From the NCBI GenBank assembly GCA_009760885.1, contig CM019691.1, positions 33,205,814 through 33,269,813 on the forward strand: 64,000 nt of DNA, given 5' to 3'. Shown piece by piece: positions 11,482-23,475 of the stretch. Every line of letters starts with the position of its first letter. Position 1 is the stretch's first letter. The stretch comes from Achatina immaculata (Eukaryota > Mollusca > Gastropoda > Stylommatophora > Achatinidae). The notes below the pieces were generated by a model. It saw only the letters and a program-made list of their open reading frames with translations, made no database searches and was not told the DNA's origin. The position numbers and the translations under genes were made by a program.

Positions 11482-11606
11482 GTTCCGGAGCAAATCTCCC
11501 GTTACTCTTCCTGCGGAGTTCCAGAACAAAGCTCCTATTTCTCTTTCTCCAGAGTTGCAGAACAAAGCCCCTCTCTTCCTCTTTCTCCGGAGTTTCAGAA
11601 CAAAGC
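11482..11606. repeat. About 48-51-bp imperfect tandem repeat
   Basis: Three copies share GGAGTTCCAGAACAAAGC-like cores separated by pyrimidine-rich spacers. Confidence 0.75.
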
Positions 11607-11964
11607 GTGTCTTGTGCTGCTAGTAATAGGTTGTTTTTTGTTTTGTTTTGTTTTGTTTTATCGTGTGAATTTTTTTAAAAAGCGTATCAATATTCCTTTT
11701 CTTGCAAAACCTGATCAATTAGTGCTCTGTTAAGCGTGGGCTGCTGTATGAAGTAAGACTGCCTCTCTCATATTTCACTTTTGCTTACAAATTTCTGTTC
11801 ACTTTGTTAGTCTTTATTCTGTTGGTAATATGGGGTTAACCCTCATACTGTATAATAACCAAGCTCTGTTTAAATCAAGCAAGAGCTATAGGAAACAGTG
11901 AACACATCTATCTCATGTATAAACAGCTATAGCTGGTGGATGCGGTCCCACAGCTTGTATGCTT

Positions 11965-12275
11965 GCGACAGGCCTGGCGAACCATAACCAGCCAAGACCC
12001 TGTCCCACATCTCCGTTGGTACCTTCCGAAACAGGCCTAACCTGGCTAACGGGCAAGGATCTCTATAGTTTCAACGGTGGTGGAGTCTGCTAAAGAAGTA
12101 TTGCGCAGCCCTTACTTTTTAGCTCTACTCTGGGACTGCAAAAAAAAAAAATAAATAAAGCGATTACAACCCACTCCCGACATTATTCGGTGACATAACA
12201 CCTTCACGTCAGCGGCTGCAAAGAACATTGTGCTTGCAGTTCCAGTGAGATTGAACAGCAGCAACAACAACAACA
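11965..12275 (+). mobile_element. D-rep copy 1
   Basis: One of four related segments of about 300 bp. Shared blocks include GCGAACCATAACCAGCCAAG, GGTGGTGGAGTCTGCTAAAG and GCAGTTCCAGTGAGATTGAA. It ends in a CAGCAACAACAAC tail. The directional simple-sequence tail suggests a retroposon or LINE 3' UTR. No coding capacity is seen. Confidence 0.75.
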
Positions 12276-12689
12276 CAACAACCTGCAATATTGTTATTAT
12301 AAAGGAGACAGAAAGTCCTCGTGTAAATAAAAAGGTAGGAGATAGCTTAATCCAGAGCTTAAAAAAACCCAGCATAACCTTTGAACTTTCACCTTTTAAA
12401 TTATAAATTAAATGACATAATTTCACTAGTTCTGCTGGAATAACATTCCCTTATCTCCGAGCGTCTGCTAAGGTCTATTGGCTGCTTGTTTAATCTCGTA
12501 TGTTCTCACGTGAAATGGGCATGACGGATATGTGCCAATGTACTCGCAACTTGTCGCTTGAGTCTCTTCTTCTTTTGTGTTTCTCTCTCACTCTCTCTCT
12601 TTCTCTCTGTCTCTCTTCTCTCCTTTCTCTTATACACTTAATTCCCGCAAATCTTCTAGACTTCAGTTGCTCTCTCTCCTTCTCTCTTT

Positions 12690-13265
12690 TATGTCCTACT
12701 TATCCCTCACATTTAGCACCTACAATCAATTCTCTCATTTTATTCAGTCTCATTACCTCTCTCCTCTCTCTCTTCTCTCCTCCTTCTCCCCCACATTTAC
12801 TCCCCATAATCAAGTCTCTCAGTTCCTCAGTCTCATTAACTCTCTCCCCTCTCTCTTCTCTCTTCCTACTCCCCCACATTTACTTCCCATAATCAAGTCT
12901 CTCAGTTCCTCAGTCTCATTACCTCTCTCCCCTCTCTCTCTTCTCTCCTTCTTCTCCCCCACATTTACTTCCCATAATCAAGTCTCTCAGTTCTTCAGTC
13001 TCATTACCTCTCTCCCCTCTCTCTTTTCTCTCCTCCTTCTCCCCCACATTTACTTCCCATAATCAAGTCTCTCAGTTCTTCAGTCTCATTACCTCTCTCC
13101 CCTCTCTCTCTCTTCTCCCCCACATTTACTCCCCATAATCAAGTCTCTCAGTTCCTCAGTCTCATTACCTCTCTCCCCCCTCTCTCTCTTCTCCCCCACA
13201 TTTACTCCCCATAATCAAGTCTCTCAGTTCCTCAAGTCTCATTACTTCTCTGCCCTTCTCTCTCT
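12690..13265. repeat. Pyrimidine-rich minisatellite, about 75-83-bp unit
   Basis: Six to seven copies contain CCCCACATTTACTCCCCATA, ATCAAGTCTCTCAGTTCCTC and a variable CTCTCTCCCC stretch. Later units are shorter. Long serine/leucine-rich frames here are artefacts. Confidence 0.93.
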
Positions 13266-13305
13266 TCTCTCCTCCTTTTCCCCTGCCTTTACCCCCCCCC
13301 CCCCG

Positions 13306-14089
13306 ACACATACACACACAATCTTCCAGTCCCTCAGATGCTATCTGTCTCATTACCCCTCTCCTCTTGGGACCATCAACAATTTCCTGTCCCGAGCCCA
13401 ACAGGAACAAGGAAAGGATATCTTCGAAGCGGGACAAACAAGACCTTAGGGATAATTTCTCTATCCGCGTAAGGAGGCTGACTTATTTACGGTATCCCAG
13501 GAGACGAAACTTTTTAAAACACGGTTGTCCAAACTAAAAATGTTCATTAACTACATAATGGATTCCCAATATTATTTTATTTGTACTCGCTTCCATACAT
13601 CATCAGCAGCGTAGATTCCGCGCAGAAAGGCATCTGCGATAACTGTTTCTTTCCATTTCTGCGGTCTTTTATGGCGCTTATCAGATATGTCACGTTTATT
13701 ATCTAGCGTCCGCTTGTTTATAACAGTTCTCTCTCTCTCGGTATTTCTTGTTTCATCATTAGCCTGGGTTTTATCCCTTGTGACTGAGTTCTTCAACGGT
13801 TGGATGAACAAAGAATTGATCTGACTTTTATTTGACGCGTTCTGTAAATTTTCTACGAAATTCTCTTCGTTTACTGCCCATAAAGAACATATGTTTCATC
13901 TTTCTTCAAAATTACACGTAGTTTTTCTTTAACGTCATTTCTTTATTTAATTTTTCGTTCACATTTTTGTTTATTGTTAATGTTTCATAGCACCAGCGTG
14001 GCGTAACTTAGCATATGGCACTATGATATTCATATTCTTTTTTTGGGTAAGTTATTGACATTTGTCAATCTTCAAGATTCCGAATACTT
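13306..14089. other. Unassigned intron DNA
   Basis: It begins with a C-run. A 79-codon minus-strand frame at 13572-13811 is charged and non-repetitive but has no motif I can name. The rest is AT-rich. Confidence 0.4.
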
Positions 14090-14527
14090 ACATGTTACAT
14101 CGAGCCAATTTTGTTTTATGGGTGTGAAGCATGGTCCATGAATAAAAGAGTACAATGAGAAATGGAGGCCATGGAAATGTGGTTCATAAGAAGAATGTTG
14201 AAGGTACCATGGACAGCTAAGAAAACCAACGAAGAAGTTTTAAGAGAGGCTGGAGTTAGAAGGCAAATTACAGCAAAGATCAGAGGCAGACAAGCGAGCT
14301 TTGTAGGATATTTTCTGAGAAGAGGAAAATTTGTGACACATTGTGGCAACTGGAAAAATTGAGGGAAGAAGAAACAGAGGAAGACAGAGAGAGAGAGAAG
14401 TTACTAGATGGACTGTAAGTGTGGCTAGGAAGAAAGGCACCGGCGGATCTCATAATCAAGTCTAAAGACAGGGAATTGTAGAGAGAAATGATCGTCTACG
14501 TCACGCGGCACGGCACTTGATTGATTG
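14090..14527 (+). mobile_element. LINE fam-4 3' fragment with (TTGA)n tail
   Basis: The plus strand reads ILFYGCEAWSMNKR, a stop, then MEMWFIRRMLKVPWTAKKTN, VLREAGVRRQITAKIRGRQA and GKIEGRRNRGR, and ends WREMIVYVTRHGT then a stop. TTGATTGATTGATTGAC follows as the 3' tail. A second copy ends at 33115 with a TGA-repeat tail. Confidence 0.88.
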
Positions 14528-14687
14528 ATTGACATCTGTATGGTAGTACAGGGACAAAATCAGCTCAGATAATCTTTGTGTTTATGATACAGTTATTAAT
14601 CCTTTCATATTTTGATTTAACTATTTTCATGCATAAACCACTTTGAGCGCATGCTCATGTGTTATAGTTTGCTTACACGAACTTCTT

Positions 14688-15160
14688 TTTCTTTCTTCTT
14701 TTCCTTTTCCTCCTCCTTTCTTTTTGTTCTCGTTCTTGTTCTTCCTCCTCTTCTTCTTCTTCTTCCTCCTCCTCTTCTTCTTTCTCTTCCTCCTCCTCTT
14801 CTTCTTCTTTTTCCTCATCCTCCTCTTCTTCTTCCTCATCCTCTTCTTCTTTCTCCTCTTCTTCTTCTTTTCTTCTTCTTCCTTCTCCTCCTCCTCTTCT
14901 TCTTCTTCCTCTTTCTCCTCCTCTTCTTCTTCTTCCTCCTCTTTCTCCTCCTCTTCTTCTTCCTCCTCCTCTTCTTCTTCCTCCTCTTCCTTCTCCTTTT
15001 TTCTTCCTCCCCTCCTTTTCTTCTTCTTCTTCCTCCTCCTCTCTTCTTCCTCCTCTTCCTTCTCTCCCTCCTCTTTCTCCTCTTCTTCTTCTTCCTCTTC
15101 TTCTTCTCCTCTTCCTCCTCTTCCTTCTCTCCCTCCTCTTTCTCCTCTTCTTCTTCTTAT
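14688..15160. repeat. Polypyrimidine tract (TTC/CTC)n
   Basis: About 470 bases almost wholly of C and T on the plus strand, built of TTCTTC and CTCCTC blocks with larger sub-repeats. Such mirror-rich purine/pyrimidine tracts can form triplexes. The long serine or leucine frames (plus) and glutamate/arginine frames (minus) are artefacts. Confidence 0.96.
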
Positions 15161-16014
15161 TCAATTTTACGAGCCATTAAGATTTATTGCTGCGGTATCC
15201 CAACACAGATACCCAATGGCTCTAGCTAGGTTTGGTTGCTGAAGCTTTTGTCCGACAAGGCCGGTTGGAACTTTTGTACAGCAGTGAAAATCACCGCAAA
15301 CAACGTGACGAACTTTTGACTCAGCATAGTATATATAGGAACGTTGCATTTGGTGGATTATATAATTTTAGTCTATCTTATCTAATTAGGGCATGCTTTT
15401 GACCAATACTGAAAGCTGAATAACATTATTTTAGAACATATCTATGCGCATTTTGTCATTTTTCTACATCGGCTGTAAACAGGGCGCCGCCTGCGTCTCA
15501 CTTACACTTCAGATGCATGATTTAGTTCTTTTTTTTAAAATTACATCATCATCTCAGCCAAAAAAAAAACATCAAACCATAATGTATGTCTTGTGGGAAC
15601 CATGAGCATTGAGCAATATCAAGATGCTCCATTCCTGATCTATATCTGTGATAGTTTTTATGCTGTGCCTCCGAAGAGTTTCAGCCACTGACGCCATTTC
15701 TAATTCGAGTGAATGAGAATATGATTACTCTTAACTGCTTTATTGATGTTAAGACAGGTTCAGGAAACTCTTAACTTACCTTTCCGATACAAGCGTGACA
15801 ACTGAAAAGTAAAATGCTCATCATAATGAAGAAATGTTGAATAACAAAGCCGAATAATAACAATAATAATAATACAGTTATAAAAAATGTACTGAATGTT
15901 TGAATGAGGTTAATTCAAAACATGTGGATTTTCGTTTCTCACTTACTGCTGACTGAAATGATTAAAAATAAATATATAATGCAAAAATATCAGTAAAATG
16001 CTATGTTTAAATAG
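15161..16014. other. AT-rich intron DNA
   Basis: No gene seen. The first 40 bases, CAATTTTACGAGCCATTAAG onward, resemble the 3' end of the LINE at 53973-54240, which also carries a GAA/TTC tail. The rest is unassigned. Confidence 0.4.
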
Positions 16015-16110
16015 GTTGCAGAACTATTATCTGTTTATCTAAACTTAAAGAACTATTCCCTGTTTATCTAAACTTAAAGAACTATTGTCTGTTTATCTAA
16101 ATTTAAGGTA
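16015..16110. repeat. Three copies of a 30-bp repeat
   Basis: Units share GAACTATT followed by CTGTTTATCTAAACTTAAA. Confidence 0.85.
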
Positions 16111-16168
16111 CATCTAATCTCATTCTCCAAACTCCAACCTGAAATCAACAATACCGTGAAAAGATTTT

Positions 16169-16170
<2 letters not shown>

Positions 16171-16208
<38 letters not shown>
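16171..16208. repeat. (TA)n microsatellite
   Basis: About 18 TA units. Confidence 0.95.
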
Positions 16209-16212
<4 letters not shown>

Positions 16213-16489
16213 TAGTGTAAACCAAAAATGAAACGAAATATAACATCACTAGTTTCGGTGTTTAAAGTAAGACTAAGAGGTTAAAATAAAACAGCAGATA
16301 CATCTTAAACTTGAAGTTAAACTAAAGCACTGATTTGTTTCCTCTTACGCATATAGCAACAGCATGTCTGGTAATAGGAATAGTTCCATTTCTTAACCGC
16401 CGCTGGATTTGAACTTGATATATTTTTCAAGCTACAACAAACACACGCCCCTGAATGAAACGTTTAAAAAAAAAAGGCTATTATACGGA

Positions 16490-16745
16490 AACAAGAAATC
16501 GCCTGCGGAACTTTGCCTCCCTACCAGCTCTCCTGTAGGCCTCTCGGTTGTAAGCAAGATGCCCTGCTGCTGATGCATCCATTTGCAGATTATCAACGAT
16601 GTCTTGCAGCCATCTTCGCCTTGGTCTACCTCTCTTTCTTTTTCCCATTATGCACCCTTCCAAAATGGTCTTCTCTAAATTCTCATGGCGTTTAATGCGC
16701 CTAAAATATTTAAATTTTCTGAATCGGTTGTCCAGCGACCGGTTA
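16490..16745 (-). mobile_element. LINE fam-1 3' fragment
   Basis: The minus strand reads GCIMGKRKRGRPRRRWLQDI, then DNLQMDASAAGHLAYNREAY and REAKFR. This is the C-terminus of the commonest LINE in the window. It is 5'-truncated. Confidence 0.9.
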
Positions 16746-16969
16746 AGAACTGAACTTCGACTGTTGATGAAGTTCTTAAAATAGTTCTTTTAAACTTTAA
16801 AGTTTTTCTGCACATATTGGCACTGACGGTTTAATTTTTAAAAAAAGTAATAATTAATACCTTTATTTTTGTTTCTAAAGAAATACTGGTGGTTTGTATC
16901 TCGCATTGAATATGTGAGAAATGATGGTAATGAGTATAGAACTGCATGTGGAAGACAACATTCCGTCAC

Positions 16970-17191
16970 TGGTTAGATTTGTTTCTGTAAATGTTAGATT
17001 TGTTTCTGTAAATGTTAGATTTGTTTCTGTAAATGTTAGATTTGTTTCTGTAAAGGTTAGATTTGTTTCTGTAAAGGTTTGATTTGTTTCTGTAAAGGTT
17101 AGATTTGTTTCTGTAAAGGTTAGATTTGTTTCTGTAAAGGTTAGATTTGTTTCTGTAAAGGTTAGATTTGTTTCTGTAAAGGTTAGATTTG
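16970..17191. repeat. 20-bp minisatellite, 11 copies
   Basis: Unit GTTAGATTTGTTTCTGTAAA, with an A/G switch at the end (AAAT in the first units, AAAGG in later ones). The YRNKSNL frame on the minus strand is an artefact. Confidence 0.97.
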
Positions 17192-17569
17192 TGCCAGTGC
17201 GTTAACATGAGCGAAGAAATTAATTATATTCTCATTTAATCCAGTTAGAAATGGCGTCACTGACAGAAACCCATGGCAAGCATAACATAAAAACTGTCAC
17301 AGATATAAGACATTATTCAGTGCTCACGGTTCCCACAAGACGTACGTGATGGTCTGATGTTTTCGTTTTAAGTAATGATGTAATTAAAAAATAAACTGCA
17401 TCATACGTGGTACTACACTCCAGAAGTCTTCATTTTACACATTTAACCTGCAGGTGCAAAAGTAGACCTCCTGTTAGCTGGAATGTTCATGAAATTCTAA
17501 GTATTACATCACTGATCAATATAAAATTATACAAAATAAAGTTGGTTTTTTTTTCTAAATAGATTCAGG

Positions 17570-17765
17570 ACCATCCTGGAAGGGTACATAATAGGAAAAA
17601 GAAAGAGAGGAAGACCAAGGCGAAGATGGCTGCAAGACATCGTTGATGATCTGCAAATGGATGCATCAGCGGCAGGCCATCTTGCTCACAACCGAGAGGC
17701 CTACAGGAGTGCTGTTAGGGAGGCAAAGTTCCGCAAGGAACATGCAAATGAATGAATGAAAAAAT
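17570..17765 (+). mobile_element. LINE fam-1 3' fragment
   Basis: The plus strand reads GYIIGKRKRGRPRRRWLQDI, then DDLQMDASAAGHLAHNREAY and ends at REAKFRKEHANE. A GAATGAATGAA tail follows. Confidence 0.92.
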
Positions 17766-18059
17766 TCAAGCCTAGTCTTCTAGTGATATGCTTTTGAACG
17801 TGAGTACAGAAATACCAGTTGCTACTTATAAGATTGATCAGCACTTCTTAATGATTCTCTCCCATATTATCCATCAATCTTTTTCTTGTGCTTTCCTTCA
17901 TTTGGGAGGTTTTCTATAGAAAAGTGCTTCTAGACTTTTAAAAGTCTTTGATTACAGTTTCTCAATGTAAATTTTTTTTCTAGTAAAATATAAATGACTA
18001 CATTTTTCACTGTCTTCACATTGACGGGGCAGTTTGAAAGCGTCACAAAATAACCAGGA

Positions 18060-18590
18060 ATATAACTTAGACTTGAAATTTTGAAACAACTAAAGAAACT
18101 GTGGAGAGAAACAGACAGAACTACAAAAATAAAATTTGTAAGGGCATGCATCTTTCCCATCGCAACATATGCCTGTGAGATCTAGACACTTAACAAAACA
18201 GCTGAGAAACACATAAATGCCTGTGAATGTAAATGCCACAGAAGAGTTCTTCAAATATCATGGATAGAAAAAAAGAAAAAATATATCCATACTACAACAA
18301 CTTAATACTGAAGAATGTTGGCTAGTAAAGAGGACTACACAGAGAAAACTTAAATATTTTGGACCCATTAAACGTCAAGAAATTTATAGAAGACCGTCTT
18401 GGAAGGGTACATAATGGGAAAAAGAAAGAGAAGAAGACCAAGGCGAAGGTGGCTGCAAAACGTCATTGATGATCTGCAAATGGATGCATCAGCAGCAGGG
18501 CATCTTACTTAAAACCGAGAGGCATACAGGACAGCTGTTAGGGAGGCAAAGTTCTGCAAGGGACATGTAAATGACTGAACTGAACTGAAC
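18060..18590 (+). mobile_element. LINE fam-1 copy, longer 3' fragment
   Basis: It begins near QLKKLWRETDRTTKIKFVRA, with ATYACE-like and CKCHRRVLQISWIEKKKK segments, continues through RKLKYFGPIKRQ, and ends KGHVND with a GAACTGAACTGAAC tail. Stops interrupt it at several points. Confidence 0.9.
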
Positions 18591-18594
18591 CTAA

Positions 18595-20620
18595 AATAAA
18601 TCTTACAAATTTTTAGAACTATATAAAAACCATTTTAGAGACTTCACTTTCACTGGATATTTTGAAACAAAATTTTAAAAATCTGAAAATTCACAAATGC
18701 TATAAATCCATCAGTTTGTTTCTTTTGGTGCAGACAAAAGCCTACGACGTCCTGTAGTTTTCACTATAACTACATTTTAGCCTCCAGGAGCAGAAAATGG
18801 GAACTCCACGACGGCCGAAACAAGGAAAATATAAAGTCATCTCCATAAGCAATTGCCTGTTGTTCATGTTATTTCACTCCTGCTGTTTCATAAATCCAGA
18901 CAGTCTGTGGTGAGTTATCAGCCATCAGACGCCATATAGCGTCCCGTTCTAACATTGCAAATACACCAACTCTGGACAGAACTATCAAATCATTAATTGG
19001 TTTTTCACTGAAAACTCCCTTTGATCGATGTTCGCCCGTGACGCTATTTCTTTGGCAAACACGCTTTTATGACTGCGATCTTCGACCTCTGGTAGGAGAT
19101 CAGGAGGAGAGAGTTATGGCCCCTTCAGTGATTGCGTCTACCCTCATCATTGCCCTTGTTTGAATGGTAAGCGATGGTGGTTAAAGATGGTTATTTCTGT
19201 GATGCCGATATCTATTTATACCAGTACGAAAATCATTGCAAGTTCAATAAAAGCTTGCTTAGCATCTCCGCCAAAAGGCTTTATAACTTTAAACATCTTC
19301 ATTAAATAAACATACGTTCAAATAGAACAGCGTCATTTAGTTGTTTGTTGTTTTTTTTTAAACAATTTATTATTCACGTTTGTTCGTTTATTTACGAAAC
19401 TGAAAATATTTGTACCACATACAAAGCTTGTAAATTACATCGGATGTGTTATTTACAAAACATATTCGCTCGGAAACGTTACTCAAGAAATTCGCAGTGA
19501 ATAAATTATCCCTTGAACGTTCGTTGACCTTGTCATGGGCCTATTGGTCTAAAGTTGTTTACGGAGCCATATGGCCTCTATGTTTTATGCACACGGGCTA
19601 AAGTGGTTATTAACTTTTCTGGCGTCGTGAAAGCAGATCTAAACCGTTTCACCATATGGTCCCTCGTTTGTTTGGTGCTCTGCAAGCGTTGATAAATGAA
19701 CACAGGCGAGCTCTTTTAGCCCCCCGCCCCCCACTCCCCCCCCCAACCCCCCGCGTGTCTTGTTAACCTGCTCTCATAAGACGACTACCTTCGGAAGACA
19801 CGGTGGCAGGTTTAGTAACTGTATGAGAGTGTGGACTGCTTTAATACAAAGAAAATAGAAACAGCTTTAATCACTGACCAGTAGACATCTTAATCATACA
19901 AAAAAAACATGCATGACAAGAACAAGGAAAAGAAGGGAAATATAAAATTTACATGTGTGATATATAATAAATAAGAATGGGGGAAAATGAATGAGGAAAA
20001 AAATGAATGAGGAAAAAAATGAAGGGAAACAAAGGAGCGCTTAGCCGTGTGTATACTTAGCTGGTGCTAGATCTACAGTTGAGGACATTTTAAGGGAGGG
20101 ACAGGGCCTGAAATCCAACTCCAACTCCAAATCCATGGCCTATGTACCACCGTGCTGGGTGGCCAGGCATAAATCCATCTCATCTACAACCCAGGCTCTT
20201 CCCTACAAGGATACTGTGTGCCAGTCACGCAGCATATTTACATTCATTCAACCAATGACATGACATGCATTATACATTACAAAGTCAAGCAATCAAAATA
20301 AATCAATATTTAGTATATCCATTACATACCATATCACGTCACAAAGACATTACATGCACAAGACATCAACATATATCATCATGAATGAAACATGTATGAT
20401 ATCAACATATAATGTATAATACTCTAATATGTAACCGAATCATGTAGGCCGCCTGGCCTGGGCTCTCCTGGCCCTCATAAGCAAAACATACATTCAGTCA
20501 TCTTAAATGGTGGCAGTGCAATTATTAACATATTCCAGCTACTGCTACTGTTATGAATCTACCTCACCACACACTACACATCATTTCCATTTCGTGCCCA
20601 TGCATTGAGTATCGAAACAG
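18595..20620. other. Unassigned intron DNA, about 2 kb
   Basis: This is the largest repeat-poor stretch in the 19-kb intron. It has a C-run at about 19720-19755 and AT-rich, A-rich stretches at 19900-20030. I see no gene, RNA or element. Confidence 0.5.
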
Positions 20621-20624
20621 ATAT

Positions 20625-20818
20625 CTTTCCCTTGTGCCAACGCACTGAAATATCATGACATAGCTCCTCATTTGTGCCAGCGCACTGAAATAATAACATA
20701 TAACTCCTCCTGTATGCCAAAGCACTAATATATGACATATAACTACTCTCTTGTGCCAACGCACTGAAATAATGACATGCAACTCCTCCTTTGTGTCAAT
20801 GCACTAATATGTGAACAG
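20625..20818. repeat. Degenerate repeat, about 42-44-bp unit
   Basis: Four to five worn copies share TTGTGCCAACGCACTGAAAT and ATGACATATAACTCCTC. Confidence 0.8.
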
Positions 20819-21059
20819 GAATCAGCGCAATCTCCACACACAACGATAATGATATGAAATAAACAGCACATAATTAATCTCCACAACACATTTGATCGAA
20901 CAGTATCAGGTCGGCTGGGGCTAACAAGGAGAAGACGACATCAGTCCAACCATGTCTGCTGGCTAGCGTAATTAATTCCTCCCGCTTTGTATTTCTCGAT
21001 ATTTATAAGCCTTCCACTTCTGGACTCATGAACTGTGACGCTTTACTCCCACGCCGTAC

Positions 21060-21410
21060 ACTCGTGGGAATTCCGAGTGACCTTTCATACGTGAGTTACG
21101 TGAAGCTATGTTTGAGAGTACGCGTGGTGAAGTATTATGAATGTTTAAACGAAAACTTATAGGGCGTGATACCACTCTGACCGGTTCGCAATAGCGAGGG
21201 GGGAGGTTAGAGAAAAGGGCAGGAGAGAAATGGATACAATGGTTGTCTAGGCATCCACCTTTCCCCCCTCTTTCTACTACCAACCAGTCATACTGGTATC
21301 ACCCTCTCCTCCCCACCCCCACAAGTCTTCATCTAAACATTCACAATATTTCACAACATGCACACTCTGGCACAGCTTCGTACAACTCACGGTCTTTTGT
21401 CCATTTCTAT
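21060..21410. repeat. Large imperfect palindrome (foldback)
   Basis: The minus strand of 21085-21235 matches the plus strand of 21240-21395. Both read TGGTATCAC, AAGT-TTC-T-TAAACATTCA and ACTCACG in the same order, and the match continues to a centre near 21238. Arms are roughly 150 bp with indels. It may be a foldback or MITE-type element, or an inverted duplication. Confidence 0.75.
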
Positions 21411-21569
21411 GTGATATACACTTGTCTATCAAAGCTATATATCATGAATAGCAAATAAAAACAGGTCAAGACACTATTGCACCTCAAAGTTTTTTTCCCG
21501 GTGATATTCTTAAGAAAGTAGTCATCCAGAATAAGTGATAAAACTCGTATGTTTGAAATAGATGATAAA

Positions 21570-21990
21570 TTATCTTATATCCTTCCTGTGCCGTTAAACG
21601 TCACATTGGGCTCCCAAGGTAGTTCGCCAACTTTTCCTGTCTTCGGCGAGCCTTTCAACATCATCAAGGGATTTTATGCCTGTTAATTTGGCCTCTCTCT
21701 TAACAATGGGCTCTTCAGAGTTTCATGGGGTCTGTCTCTTTTTCTTCGGCCTGTTGTGTTCCACTTGATAGCTTGTTTTGGGATTCTCTGATCATTCTTC
21801 TTCCCATCATGTGACCAACATATGTCCATCTCCTTTTCCTGATCACCTATTAGACTGGTTGTTGTTGTTCAGTCATCTATCTTATCTCTGCATTGTTCTT
21901 AAATTCGTTCCACTTGATGCCGAGTATTTTCCTTAAGCATTTGTTATCAAAAGAGTCTAATTTCTTGTCTATTTCTTTAGTTGTTTTTCC
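21570..21990 (-). mobile_element. LINE fam-3 3' fragment
   Basis: It matches 2435-2850 closely in the same orientation, including GATGCCGAGTATTTTCCTTA. The copy stops abruptly near 21990, where an oppositely oriented LINE begins. Confidence 0.9.
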
Positions 21991-21999
21991 GGTGTGACG

Positions 22000-22640
22000 T
22001 GCAAGATGGCTGACGTTTTTTTTAACGCTCTCGCCGGCATGCAGAAATCAGCGGAATTCCGCTTGATCTGTTACATATCCTGTACCGGGAGTTGGGCATA
22101 AGGCTAACAACCTTATCCTGGGACCTATCTAGAAGCGACTCCAGATGGGAAAAAAAGATATCGTTACGGAAGCTCGCAGAGAAACTAACCGAGCATCAGG
22201 GATGCCAACTCCGAGGAGCTCATTCGTCGCCCCTAAACATGTGACAAAGATTGGATTCTGGAATGTAAGACGATGGCAGCACCACCAACAAAAACTACTC
22301 AGGTCATCAAAGATGATAACAGACGATGGGAAATGTGAAGTGTCAATTAACAGAAGAATAGTAACGGCAAATGTACACTCAACAAAATGAAAAAGCCCTT
22401 ACATCGAAACATATAGCACATCAACTGAGGCTGACAGTCATCAGTTACTCGTACTATGTGTTCTCCACGCTCCTCTATGGTGTAGAAACGTTGATATTAA
22501 ATAATAAAAAGTTGAAAGAAATGTATTACGAAGGGATGTTCAATTGAATCGGCATGAAAAAAATCATAAGATTCCAATAGTTACGTATTTGGGACAGAGC
22601 GTACAAGAGACTAGAAAAATAATACGCATAAACGAGTTAT
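22000..22640 (+). mobile_element. LINE with 5' UTR and endonuclease start, internally deleted
   Basis: A 5' UTR-like leader includes GGCTAACAACCTTATCCTGG, similar in content to the leader of the fam-2 element. It leads to KIGFWNVRRWQ, the start of an AP endonuclease domain (IG-WNVRTL motif). The sequence then jumps to SYYVFSTLLYGVETL, the C-terminal LINE region. The endonuclease body and the entire RT are missing. Confidence 0.75.
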
Positions 22641-22689
22641 TAGCTTACTCGAGGAAGCGAACACTGTCATTCAGCGACCCATAGCGGAT

Positions 22690-23000
22690 ATACTAGACTC
22701 AGGGTTAGCGAACCATAGCTGACCAAGACCCTGTCACATCTCTAAGCTGGTACCCCCAGTGGCAGTACTAGCCTGGCTAAAGGGGCAGAGATCGTCACAG
22801 ACTCCATGGTAGTGGAGTCTGCTAAAGAAGTACTGCGCACTCCCACTTTTTTTTGCTCTGATCAGGGAGTGAAGAAATAAGTGCTACAACGCCTTGCTTA
22901 TCAAGCAAGGTACCAGGCTGTGCCCCAACGTCCTAAACTCATCGGCAGTAAAGAACAACTCACAGTTCCAGGGAGATTGAAGCAGAAGAAGAAGAAGAAG
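22690..23000 (+). mobile_element. D-rep copy 2
   Basis: It shares GCGAACCATAGCTGACCAAG, GTAGTGGAGTCTGCTAAAGA and CACAGTTCCAGGGAGATTGA with the other copies. It ends in a GAAGAAGAAG tail. Confidence 0.75.
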
Positions 23001-23269
23001 GAAGAATAAGAAGAAAAAGAAGAGGTCGCAGTGTCTGATGGTTAAGACTCTACTCAATCACTAAGCGACACTAAAATACACTGCGACAGCAGAGCCTGAG
23101 CAAGGGTATCGAAATCGACGTGTTGTCTCTGATGATGGACATCGTTGATATCGCCGAAACCAAGAATCTAAGGAAGATCTCGTGGGCCACTTTACGCCTG
23201 TCGCTGCGAGTGGTACAACATGTGCCTTATGGCATCATTTAAATGAAAACAGTAACAATTCTTCTTTAT

Positions 23270-23315
23270 AATCTCTCTCTCTCTCTCTCTCTCTCTCCCT
23301 CTCTCTCTCTCGGAA
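23270..23315. repeat. (CT)n microsatellite
   Basis: About 45 bases of CT with one C insertion. It is likely the GA tail of the adjoining minus-strand LINE fragment. Confidence 0.9.
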
Positions 23316-23329
23316 ACACAGTATTCTAG

Positions 23330-23475
23330 TTTATGGGGTCCTGCTTCAGTGGGGTTGGTGATGAGAGTGTCAGTGATGTTCTGAAGTGATTGTTCCCTCG
23401 ACAACTCCTTTCCGTGTTTTCCAGTAGCCACAGCCTCCATTATTCTTTCCCGTAGATCATTATGTCGTTTAATAC
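23330..23475 (-). mobile_element. Short LINE 3' fragment
   Basis: The minus strand reads CIKRHNDLRERIMEAVATGK and SLQNITDTLITNPTEAG. It is related to 5165-5275 and fits the C-terminal part of a LINE polyprotein. The neighbouring CT run would be its tail. Confidence 0.55.

Noticed and set aside
12500..13062. Serine/leucine-rich frames
   Set aside because: They come from the CT-rich minisatellite.
14643..15242. Long serine/leucine- or glutamate-rich open frames
   Set aside because: They are translations of the polypyrimidine tract and lack any non-repetitive protein segment.
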